Assembly: GCA_033980235.1 (NCBI GenBank) | Contig: CM067070.1 | Location: 24,972,699 to 25,036,698 of the forward strand | Length of the DNA stretch: 64,000 nucleotides | Direction of reading: 5' to 3' | Source: Diadema setosum | Lineage: Eukaryota; Echinodermata; Echinoidea; Diadematoida; Diadematidae | In this document: positions 47,711 through 60,100 of the stretch, piece by piece | How positions within the stretch are numbered: the first letter of the stretch is position 1 | How the letters are laid out: each line of letters opens with the position of its first letter | Program-made: the position numbers and the translations under genes | The notes under the pieces: generated by a model | Database searches by the model: none | What the model was told of the DNA's origin: nothing | Seen by the model: the letters and a program-made list of their open reading frames with translations, nothing else

Positions 47711-49820
47711 AATAATAATGATGATAATAATAATAATAATTTAACATATACAGTATGTATATCATATATATACATCTATACATATATATATATACACACA
47801 CGTATGTATGTGTGTGTGTGTGTGTGTGTATTAGTGATGTATAAGTGAATACATTATCTCTATTACAATTGTACATGCATTCACTTTTCTAGCATAATGA
47901 AAGAGCACTTGACTACCAGGGGGGATAACTGCTACCCTTAACATAATTATGTCACTATCACGTTGATGGAATGTGTAATTTTCGTGAAAAATGAATTTTT
48001 GTAGAATTCCCTTTATATTTTCTTTATATTGTTGTCCACACATGACGTCACAACCTCTAATAGTCCCCTTATCCAGCGGTTCCAACACCAAAACTTTTGA
48101 AAATTCGTAACTTTTGCATCGATTGTCCGATTTTCCTCAAACTTTCACTGATGTGCTCTACTAATGTTGCTGCTTTCACTCAATCTTTGGGTTTTGGTTT
48201 CCTTTATATCTATACATGGCCCTAACAACTTACATACTAAATGATGTGAAATCATATAAATTACCTGGAATGTAATTAGGAGTTATCACAGACTTCATGA
48301 TATGACCCACATTACAAACACACCAATGCAAACAGTGTATATGTGTGTGTTTGTGTGTGTATAATTTCAAAGCCCTACATCTACCAACAGCATTCAAATT
48401 ACAAGTACTTTCATCCTTAAAGTAGTAACACTTTACAGCATTCAGTCACACTGCAAAAATACACATTGTACAACATTATGTTAATTAAAAACCATCAGTA
48501 ATATATGCCTACACACCAAGCATTCACACATTATTCACTGGTATTGTTATCAATGAACATTTATTATCAATGCAGTACCGTGTACAATTTCTAAAAGAAA
48601 GTTTTGCAGTTTGGTATAGTACAGCGTACATGTAAAACAGATTACAGTAAACAACAGAGACATTGGCCAAATATGCGCATAGACACTGCTGTTTTAATGC
48701 AATAACTAAAAATACAAAAAAAGGGGGGGGGGAGGGAACGAAATAAAACCTGAAAGCAACCAAACCACTGAAAATAAGAAAGTAAGAGCATTTTATATAC
48801 AATGGTCTTGATGAAACATACATGTACTACTTAAGGAACTTCAACCATTTTTTTTCTAGTACAATTCAAATAAAATGGCAATGCATTACGAGGTACAATG
48901 ATCACTTGACATCTCTCAGACCAACCCTTTGCAAAAATCTGATGAGAAAGCACAGAATATTGAGAAGGAAAAAAAAAAACAAGAGAGAAAAAAATGAAAT
49001 TGGGAATACATGTACTCATTCTCACCTTCCTTGGGGTATCAGTAAAGGCCAAATTCAGAGCAAAACATTAACATACATCAACTACAGTGTACGTTCATTT
49101 GTACATGTTTCAGCTACTAAAAAATTATGCAACTAGAACCTAACAGCACCTGGTATCATTTATTGTAAATAACCTCATTATAGAATTTTTGAAACCATGC
49201 AAGTGATTAGTCAAAATATGAGGGGCATGAGGTGTTAAGGACACCTTAAACAATTACTGTACATGTATAGTATGGGGGAGTTTTCTCACATTTTTTTTCC
49301 TTTTATTTTTTCTACCTTGAATAATCAGTACAACTGTAGCATGTTGTAACATGGAGGAAAATACAGACGAGTTCATACGGTGAATTCCTATGCAGAAAAT
49401 CACAGAAAAGAACACCTTATACGTGTATTTTTTCTTTGATGTATGCAGCTCTACGTGTGTGTGTGTGTGTGTGTGCGCATCTGTGTTTGTGCACCTGTAT
49501 GTGTGAAGAGAATTCAGGTTATACTAGGCAACAGACATTTCGGTCAGTCGACAATGGATATTTGCAATACATTGTACTGTACACCAACTTGAAATTTCCC
49601 CCTCTTTTTGGAAGAGGCTCATAACAATACTTTATGCACATTTACAATGTATGTGACGCCCTACATTCACTGGTTGGAATAAAAGCTTATCTCTTGTGGG
49701 GCATTCCTTATCCACTGTGTTTACTCATCTATGCAAGTGAAAAATAAGAAATTAAAGATGATTGTGGAGATTCACTTTCTTGAAAAGAAAGCGAAACATG
49801 CCAATGTCCACTCTCCCATT
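47490..49820. other. non-coding flank, downstream of U2AF1
   Basis: Contains (CA)n at 47682-47707, ATA repeats, TA/TG repeats at 47765-47830, a G run at 48724-48733 and a TG run at 49455-49473. The part nearer 50935 may include the U2AF1 3' untranslated region. Minus-strand AATAAA occurs at about 49158 and 48548, but no cleavage site can be chosen. No other gene seen. Confidence 0.35.
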
Positions 49821-49824
49821 ATTC
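49817..49824. repeat. 8-bp target-site duplication, left
   Basis: CATTATTC, repeated exactly at 49989-49996. Confidence 0.93.
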
Positions 49825-49988
49825 AGGGCTCGACACTAACAGTGGCCCGGTGGCCCAGGGCCACCAAAAACGCACGTCGGGCCACCAAAATTTCAGAGAT
49901 AAAGAATTTGGTGGCCTGATCGGGCCACCATAAAAGGTCGGATGTTTGCCTTTGGGCCACCAAAAATGAAAGTTTGTTTGGAGCCCTG
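49825..49988. mobile_element. 164-bp hAT-type MITE (AGGGCTCG family)
   Basis: Ends AGGGCTCGACACTAACAGTG and GTTTGGAGCCCTG are flanked by the exact 8-bp duplication CATTATTC, the hallmark of hAT transposition. The interior is a series of GGCCACC/GGTGGCC words in both orientations. It also contains GGTCGGATGTTTGCCTTTGG, which matches, in reverse, part of the 71-bp unit amplified at 45170-46880. It lies about 950 bp beyond the U2AF1 stop codon. Confidence 0.9.
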
Positions 49989-49996
49989 CATTATTC

Positions 49997-50934
49997 CATC
50001 CAATGTCTCTACAGAGTGGACATCCAGAAAGTGGAAAACAAATCTATCTCACGGGACCCAACATTTGTTGTAGATCAGGCTAAGGTAATCAATAATGTTA
50101 TCGACCAATAAACTGTGCAGGATGCTTTTCTGACACACCACTATCTCCCTTTCACAGTGAAACAAAAGAACAAAACATGGAGACAAACAAGCTGGCTGCT
50201 TGCCAATGATAAAATGTCCATAAAGGAATGATTTCTTACAATTTCTTATTTCATGCTTAGATTCCTTAACTCTTTATGCACCACGGTGTAAGCCCCCTGA
50301 GTGCCACATTATTCTGAGACTGCAATGCAGGTATGCTTTGTTACAACATCCTGTTTTTCAAATCCATGTAACTTCTTATACATTTTGGGTATGCTGGCCT
50401 TGAAATGAGCAAAGTTGTAGTGAAAATTCCATGCTTTGCTATGAAGTATAAATTCATGCTTATTTTCATTCAAAGGAGAAGTAGCTGTGAAAACAAACAG
50501 GCATGACTTTTGCATACAAAACAATGAGAGAAACTCTGATTTAACACTAAAATCCAGAAGGGAGAGTCCTTTATATTCCATCACCACATAATGAAAGCAA
50601 CACGTGAGAGGAACAGAATCGCAAGCGACTCTTTCATTGTAATTGTAGCATTTGCAAATTATTTGGTTTTGGTGGGATTGCGCGTATGAGCAAAATATGC
50701 AAACTTAGCACGCCGTCAACTGAGTCAGATGTGTGAATGTGGCACATAAAGAGTTAAACCTCAACAAGACTGAAGAATCAAAACTGGTCAGTGTGAGTGA
50801 CAGAAAGCCAGAAGAAGTATGACTGGCATTAAAGTGAAGTAATAAATTCATTGACTCCTGCTAAGAAGCAGGATCGTAGCAATGTTGTGAAAAGACGCGA
50901 AGAACCATCAGTCGATGATGCCGTCTTGGTGGCG
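49997..50934 (-). other. probable U2AF1 3' untranslated/downstream region
   Basis: Directly follows the U2AF1 stop on the minus strand. No coding exon or repeat family recognised. The minus-strand frame at 50309-50587 has no domain. Confidence 0.4.
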
Positions 50935-51154
50935 TTAGAAGCGGCCTGACCGCTCCCTCTCTCTGTGCCTGTCTTCGCCGCGTCCACGGCTTCGGCTGCG
51001 GGATCGTGAGCGGCGGCGATCGCGGCTCCTCGAGCGGGAGCGGCTGCGGGAGGAACGCCTCCTGCGCTTCCGGCGCCCGTACAGCTCCCTCCTCAGTTCA
51101 CGGGAAATCGGCTTCAGGTGCATAAAGTTACAGAAACCACCTCGTGTACATTCA
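50935..51154 (-). CDS. U2AF1: U2AF1 exon 5 (zinc finger 2 end and RS tail)
   Basis: Acceptor CTTTCCTACAG at 51155; the first base completes Gly163, then [20 protein letters not shown] and an Arg/Ser-rich tail, ending SGRF and TAA at 50937-50935. The open frame runs on past the acceptor to 51210, but that part is intron. Confidence 0.97.
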
Positions 51155-54100
51155 CTGTAGGAAAGAGAATAGAAAAGAAGAAAAAAAATCACAATCCATG
51201 TACAACACAAGGAAAGTATTCCATGACTTGTTCACTTCTAATGTTGTAATCATTTTTCTTCAGGTTAGAGGAAAGAAAAAAAAAATATAGCTTCCCCGTT
51301 TGTTCTGTTTTACTAATTTATTTATTTATCTGTTTTTTTGCCCAATTTGGTTCAGAATTGACTGACTTACATCAAATGAAATTCATAAACTTCACTTTCC
51401 GAGGTGGTTTTGGTATCCACTGTGTTCTCAAAGTCCAGGTCTTAAAATGTGATTTTGATTGGTAAATGTAATGTAGGGCAGTGACATGCTCAGTTGGTGG
51501 CGCGTCTTGTCTTGTAGTCAAATGGCTCGGGTTTGATTCTCACTGAGTCCAACTGAGCCATGCTGTGTGTAATCATGCTGTCCCCTCCAGTATGAGGCAA
51601 AAACACTCAGACCCACAGATTGAACATTAAACTTTAAAGGTAGGGAATCCCATTTGCATGCCTTTAATGAAGAGTTGTATAAATACAGTGGTATGTTGAA
51701 GAGAGTATAATTTCAGAAACTCCCATAAAGTATTGAAAGTGGAAGGTAACATTTAGTACATTTTTATTGACCGTTAGATTTTGAACTGAATTTTTTTCGG
51801 GGCTCACCGTCAATTCCAGTGCATTACTAGGCTACCTTTGCAGACCCATGCAGTGCATTACTAGGCTACCTTTGCAGACCCATGCACTGCACGTGTGTCC
51901 ATCATGGATATTTTGTGAAGAAAGTTCATCAAAACTTACAAACATTTCCATATACATTCTTGCCACACACTCTATATGTTATTACACCAGCTCTTATACT
52001 TTTAGATTTGAGTTTATATAGATAAAAAATACAGAAGACTGCAACAAAAAGGCTTAAGTGTGGCTGACACACAGAACTACTGAGTAGTTGAGTTTTGTGC
52101 ATTATTCAAATTGTAGATAACTGTTGACTTCAAAATTTCTCAGCAGTGGCCTAAACAATTCCCCTGAGGTTCATATTTAATGTTTTTTCTGCATTTTGGG
52201 AGGTCTGTAAAAGGTATCCCCTACCTTTAAAAGGGAACCAATACTTTCAGATGAAGTTTCTCATATTTAAATGCTTGACATATGTATTTGATTTCTTCAT
52301 TGCAAATCTGAGCTAAATCAGACAAGGAATAAGGAAGCTACAGCTCTTTAAATGAATGAACAATAGAGGGCGACAAATCGACTCAGAGAGGAACTTATTG
52401 ACAACTCTCCATTCATTTTCTACACAAGATTTTAATATTTCAAACTCCATTCATTTTTTACACAAAATTTCAATATTTCAAAATTTTCTCTTGATTCAAA
52501 TACAGTACAGCTGATGATACAGCACATTCACATACAGCTGACAGATGTATAAGCTGGTTAAACTTCAAAATATGTGCTTGCAAAATGCATTCCTTTGTGC
52601 CATATTTCGATTTCAGAGTAGGAGTAACAGTCACTGCTGAGAAAATTTGAAAAATGTGACATTTTATGAGTATTAAACCATGGAGACATGTCCAGCTGTC
52701 TGCTGCCCTCTACTGACTGTTAAACTTTGTTCATTCACTGCAATGAGTGCGATGCTAACACGCTGAAGTGGTCCACCCATATTCCCATACCAGAAAATAT
52801 GCATATGATGCCAAGCCCTTGTGGTTTGCTACAGTTGACTAGAAATAGCCAGCAAACAGAATCAACCAGACACACTGCGCCACATGAAAATGAAGATTGG
52901 CAAAATCAATGCTAATCTTTTATGACTTGCTGTTCGCACAAAGTGTGCGTGTGCTACAGGTCAGGTGCACGACATCAGAGTTGTACAGTAAACCTCGCAT
53001 GAGTCGAAGCTCTCGGGACTGTCAAAAATGCGTCGACTTAAGTGAACTTCGACTCTCGCGAGAGTCGATTTTTTTTCGACTCACAGTTATGTACATGTAT
53101 TATAGTACATTTGCATGCATGTGTGTGTGTGTGTGCGTGCGTGTGTGTGTTTGCATTCAAATTTGTCTGTTCTTGAAGATAATGTTCTTATTTTGTTCTA
53201 AATTGAACATGGAATTTGTATCAATACTAGTAGTTAAACGTAGTTCTGAGAATGTCTGCGCTAATGTGGCAATGTGCATGTGCTATGTCTATGGTGCAAC
53301 ATAGGTAGCCATCTCTGTCAACCTACCCTGAGACAAACACTCTCCCAGGCCCATCCCACCTCCATTGAACAAAACTATACAGCCAGCCGGGCACGCACAA
53401 ACAAGCTCCGCCCACTTGGCCTGTCACTAAAATATTAAAGCAGCGATTGGTTGACCAAGTATGGATGTGCTGTGTGTATGGATAAAGTATGGATCGATGT
53501 GCTGTGTGTATACATGTATACATGTGTATGTATTCGACATGCGTGCGGAGCGGTACGGCGAGTGTGCATGCTTACCTGCAGCAGGTCAGGGGACGGGGTT
53601 CACCGACATGCCGATTTTTTTGTTCTCGAAAATGTAATGAGAATGCCAGACAAATCTTCTTCGGCTCAAGTGATGTAAATTACGTGTGTTTTGTACAAAA
53701 GGGACTGAAGGTTTTACTTCGACACAGCTGAAATTCGACTCTCGTACTTCGGCTTATCCAAATATTTCTTAGAGAAAATACATAGGGAAAAATCGGGACT
53801 TTTTACTTTGCTTCGAGTTCAGTGATTTTCGACTCACTCGACGTCGACTTATCCGTGGTTTACTGTATATACTGTATAAGCATTTGTTTTCATGAAGGTT
53901 TAATTTTTGTGAATTTCGCAAATCACAGTTGAATCATGAATTTAACAACTCACGAAAATGTCACCATGCACTAGGGTGACAATGCATGTAAGATAGCACT
54001 GGTGTCAATTCACGAAAATAGCATCTTGCAAAAATGTCTGTGACCTCCTAATTCGTGAAAATACCTGTACGCAAAAATAACAGCTCATACAGTAAAAGGC

Positions 54101-57100
54101 CAGAAACATGCATACACAGGTAGGACATCATTCAAAGTACTTTGTCTCTTACCCCATCTCATACTGGCGGCAGCAAGCTTCTCTGAAGTCCGTCACAGGA
54201 GAAAGCTCTGCTCTGATTGGCTGTTTGTTGAACCAGCGGTTGTTCAGATCCTCCACAGCCTTCTCCGCATCCTCCTCGTAGCGATACTGCAAACAGAGGT
54301 CACAGAGGGGACAAGAAAAGTAGACAGTTAGTCTTGTCTGCTACAATAATTTCATCCGTTAGCAGTTGTGTATGCATACTACAATTGAAAGCATCCAAGA
54401 TTGACTGTGAAACTGCCACATCATCTGAATTCCAATTTAATTAAAATGGACAATGGCGAATATTTCAAATTCTTTGCACCATTTTTTTGACTTTGTCAAA
54501 CTCATCCCTTCCTGAATTCCAGACTTGCATTAATCATTTTTACATTAGTTACGTTCAGACGGTGATCCTTAATGAGGATAGCCATTTCTGAGGATAAGCT
54601 TGTAGTTAAGCACTGTGTTGATGCACTCAAAGATACAGCAGCTACTTGAAGTTAACTCGAAGACAGCTATCCACGAAATATCTCAGGGTTAGCGCTCTAT
54701 CACTGAGCCGTGGGTGACCTGTCCCTTTTGGACCAGTAGATACCTAGTTTTTCCATTTTTTTACTGGTTTGAACCTAAAATTTACTGGTACTCTTTGTTT
54801 TTTCTTTTTACACTGGGCCTGACAATACTAGCTTTTTTTGTTTGTTTTTTCACTAGTCATGTCAGACCAATAAATTTGGCAATTCCTGAAGAGCTACTGG
54901 GCCCAACAGCGATTTGTACTGGTCTGGTACCGTTGAACTGGGGCCAATGTAAAGTATTGCATAACGGCAAGCAAAGACTCACTTTGACATAGACGTTTCC
55001 AACCAAGTGGTCGCCGAGATTGTCACACACGTTCATCTCCTCAATCTCTCCGTACTTGGCTTCCATCTCCGCAAACACCTCCTCAAAGAAGTCGTCAAAA
55101 TGTTGCTGCACTTCCACTTCACTCATGTTCGACTGCACGGCTGCAGAGAGAGAGAAGAAAAAAAGAAACAGCTAGAGTGTGACCTATGGTATTATAAACC
55201 TTACTCAAGTTTGACCTAAATGGTTCAGAACAAGACAGACATAACATCAAATATCACCACATCAATTACTGTAAAGTTCTGTGAATACAGCACACTTTTT
55301 TTTCTTCTTTTTTTTTTCATCACAGAAAATATCAAAGTGGACATGCACATTATAATGTGTATAAGAAAGTCTGGCAGTATTTGGAAATCTGAATGTCCCT
55401 GTCTTCGGAAGTCAAAACAATGCAACAGTACTGTGTGTACGTGTATATGAATGGATGTGTCAAGAACCAGGCAAAACATAAGTTTGAAATTCCATTGCAC
55501 ATTTATCATTCATCAAAAGTACATGTATCACATTTCATCCTACCACCATTTACTGGTTTGTCTTAACTTTGCCAACTGCAATGACAAATTTCTTGGCACG
55601 TACTGATAAAATGCTGCCTAGATGACTGGTAATAGCATTATGTACTCTTGTTCAATAGCATGATAGCATTGATAGTGGCATGTGCACAGCTGGCATACTC
55701 ACTTCTTCCACCTTCCACTTTTCAGTGACGAAAGTAACCACCGGTGAAAATATAAAAGGAAAGGGGGAAAAAACAAGGAAAATATATGTGTTGTGGCATG
55801 CACGCATTCGGCACAGTGACAATGTATGTCTTGTGAGACGTGCAAAATAACACAAGATTTTTTGTGGACATTTTGACAATATTTTTTTCTTATTTTCTGT
55901 TGACTCCTAACAGTGGAGGTGTGCCATACCAATGCCATAGTGCACCGTATACGCAGAACTTTACTGTGTACATCGTACATTGACTACTCTATGGAACAGA
56001 CAATACTTTGTCACAGATAAATAATTGTATACTAACATTATTCAGGACTTACCTCTTACAATTTGTACATGGAAGAAGAATTTTCAAGCATGAATTAGAG
56101 ATACTGTACCCGACAATATATTGGCAGTCTATTCTAAAACAAGTAATTGTATATCCTCTCTCTCAATGTTTTAGCTTGCATACAGATCGGAGTGAACCCC
56201 AAATCAACATGTGTAGATAAAGTGAATGTAGCAAAGTTAGTCAAACACATCAACTGAATATGATGGAAATCGGACAATACCTGAAAAAGTACTAATCTTT
56301 AAAGTTTCAATGCTGGGGGGGGGGGGGGGGGGGGCATTACACCATGGCACATAAAGAGTTAAAATGAAGAGGAACTACACATAAATGTTTCATTGCCAAC
56401 ATGTACATATCAAAATCAGGGAGGTCTTTGTGGCCTTTTATCTGGACATAAAAGAAATAAAAAATAAATTTTTCAGTAAGCCTCCCAAGGAATCAGGGCC
56501 CTTCTGCATAAAACTTGAGCTCAAACATATTGCAAGTCAGAAAATCAAACATACAGCGTAATTCTATGAATATTTGATGCTGATTGGCTGATGCCAACTT
56601 GTGTTTGATTGCATCTTTTTATGCAACAGGGCCTAGGGAGGATTGGCATTTCTGTCACCACGGGATTACGCAACATACTTCCTCCGTCAGCTGACTGGGC
56701 TGTGTTGGCTGGGTTGTGGTAGATGTTCTGCATCACAATCGTCTGACTGAAGGTCGGCTTGTTGTGCAGCCGGGAGCATCGGTCTCCATGGCGGCATGCT
56801 CCAATCTTAAAGTAGAAGGAGCAGTTGACCCTGAAAAAGAAGGTAGAGAGACGTGAGTGCAAGCCAGCAGTAGGGTGCCAAGTCAACAGAGGGTCAGGGG
56901 TTAGATTACTGTAACTATTCATCTCCTTGCCACCCAATGTTGGGATTATAAATACTCTCATTCAGTCTTGTGATAATCACAAATTAACCTCCTTACTGTG
57001 TTTACTTCATGCACATACAAATGTACATGTGTACACTGTAACTTGTTCTTGAACAATAAAATTGTAAATTTCTTTTTATACTTTCAATATTTGTGGCACA

Positions 57101-60100
57101 TATAATCTAATGCTGCTGAGGGATTATTATTGCAGCTTGTAAAGAATGAACTGGCAGGTGATTTACATATCATATTATGTACTTCATATCAGGGGAGAAA
57201 AGACAGTACTGTGTTTGTACAGAATGATCACTCTATTCTACTGGTGCAACAATCCTGACCCTCATACTACTTTGGCAACATCTCACAAGGTAACATTAAC
57301 AATACATCTCAGAATGCATCTATTAGATTGTCTCACTGATGAGTGGAAAGCAACATGCACAGCATGATATGTTGAGAACATTGTACAGGTGTACAATGTG
57401 TGGAATCATCTCCCAAGATAAAAGCGTACCCATACAATTGTAATAAAGGCGATTTGAAGAAAGTACTTACGAGTTCACAAGTTCTTAGTGTGTCAAGTTC
57501 ATTCAAGTAATTTGAAAAAAATTGGGGAAAAATTTGCTTTCCTTCACCTACTTGTACAACATGCTTTCTACATGTATCTGCATGGTGCAAATTTTTCAAT
57601 TACAATGTACAATTGTATGTACGTGTACAGTACAAAATTGTACCTATGCAATTTCTGCGTTGTTTGGATATTTATGTTGAAGGGTCCTACTGTTTTACTG
57701 CTAAGAGATGCACACATTAATTAGAAGCTTTGAACAGCCCTTATAATCAAGATTTTACAGTGCATTTCCAATAAATCTTGGACTATCTTTCGTTCGTTCT
57801 TTTTTCTTTATTGTGAAAACTAATGGAGAGACAATACCGAGTAAGCACTGTGAAACTTCTAGCATTGCATTACAATGCAAGGAACTACAAACTTTGAATT
57901 TAAGGTACTGATGCATTCTTAGTAGATTTGCAAGATCCCTCTTACTCAATAAACTCATTACACTTCAAGTGTCCAGCAATGCAGCCTTAATTCAACTTTC
58001 ACTTTTTTATTACTTTTTGTTACCTTTAGATGCACAATGAACCTTTCCCAAAGAATGACCAGTGTTTTCTACAGCACGAGAAAGCAGAATAGACAAGACT
58101 GTTAAAATTTGGTCTATTTTAGACTGTAATGTTCTTCACTTTGTGTCAGAAACACGGCCTTCGCTATAGCTAAAGGAGGAAAGTCTTCTTACAAGCCGTT
58201 CATCTGCCTAATCTGAAATTAAGAGTGGGGGACAGATATGCAGTCTGTTTGTCCGCAGCTATATTTGATGATGGGGAGAAAAAATATCGAACAGAAAGGC
58301 AGAAAGATGCTAGATAAAATAGAGGAAATTCATATCTGTATAAAGTTAACACTTTCCAGCTGTGCTACAAAATGTAAGAGCAGGAGCCCTAAGAGCAGAA
58401 GCCCAAAGACTTTGTATGAAAACCACCCTAAAAGAAAATAAAATAGCCGACCCTGTGGATAGAAAATGTGCTGTCCATCTGACAAAGAGACGAGCAGGTG
58501 GGATTCAAAGAAATTCACCTGTGCTGAATGAAACAATAAAAGAGTGTAGCGTGCTCGCTTCCTACCTATGAAAATGAATGGAATGAACACCCTTTTCACA
58601 TAATACAAGTGTGATGTTCCCTGGGTAGATGTCCTATTAACACAAGAACAAGAGCAGCTGCCAAAGAAACTACATGAAATGCTCCTTGTTTTGCTGCATT
58701 AGAATCCACCTTGCTAGCATTGCATAATCATGTATATGAAATGCTTCAAATGTAGGGAGAGAAGTATTAAAAAAATCCAAAAAGTAACATTTCTTCATTT
58801 TTTGATCTGTCTATGAACAATACAGACTGAAATTAAAGGCACCATTACACAACTATATAAAAAACAACAACAAATGTACACTGTATGCAATGTTCAATTA
58901 AAAAAAAATACATGTACATCAAATATTTTATAAATCAAAAGACTACCATAAACAGCTGCACCATCAAAACCTACTCTGAAAAATAAAAGAACAATAACAT
59001 GACATTGTTCAAAGTTAAGTAAAATTTCCTGTTCTTAAAAAAACAAGCATTAACCGCGCACAGAATGTGCTGCTCACTGTAGCTGACAGCAGCCTGCTCA
59101 TGCAGCTCACGATTGGTTATTGTATTCAACCAGTCTGAAACAGAATCCATCTGGCTTTCTGAATTTCATCATAAACCTTTCTTCAAGAAGTAAAAAGTAA
59201 AGCTGCTCAACCTTGCAGTTCTCACTGCAAACTGTAAAAGAGGATATTTTTCGCGCTCGGCTGGGTAAGATGAATTTTGTGTGATTTATTTATTTATTTT
59301 TTAAATAATATCGAGGAATCAGGACATCAACTACTGGAACATATGGCTTGCAAAAATGTTTGCATGCTTTCATTTTTGTGCTAGCTACTGAACGTACTGG
59401 TTGCGTGAAATGCACAAAAATTTCCACTTTTGCAGTATTTTGTATTTCATTTTGGAGGACGACGTACAGTAACAGCAATGCTTCCTTCATCATGTACATG
59501 TATTACCAATTTGTAACCCGCTTAAACGTTTGCTACCTCCCAAATTACAAATGTGTGTACAAAATGTATGTCTCATATGCACATCATGTGCTGAAACTTG
59601 AAGTTGTAGCCAGCCACTCTGATGGATTGTCAGGGTAAGTTGACATCTAGCCAGTCCTAGCCGTACATTTAAGTATGTACAACCTGTAAGGCTGTATATG
59701 TACAAGTGCACACAAGTCAATGTACTTACATGTACTTGTAGTAGATGTACATCATTGTGCTTCCCTTTGAAGTTGAATTTTGAAATGTAACCATGGTAAC
59801 TGTAGGGCCTAACGTAAGACGAATGAGGATATTTCTCCTCGGTAGGCATACATTGCACATAGATCTATCTAGACTAGATGTAGCTAGGCCTAGGCAAGAG
59901 TTCCTTTTGAGACAGCCACCCATGCATGGCAAAAGTGAGTGCATGCATCCGTGCGTATCGCAAGCAAGGTTAGGCTACAGATGTAGGTAGAGTTGTAATC
60001 AGATCTGCACTTACAATGTATTCTAGTTTGATTGGGGTGGCTGTCTCAAAAGGAAGTCTTTCCCATCCCAGGCCTAGGCCTACAAACGTAGAATATTTAT

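Noticed and set aside
47831..48091. 86-residue minus-strand frame that reads like a folded protein
   Set aside because: No family recognised and no splice signals; the surrounding sequence looks like an interspersed repeat.
51474..51560. A functional tRNA gene
   Set aside because: Only A-box- and B-box-like words are present; the acceptor stem and cloverleaf cannot be formed. A SINE head fits better.
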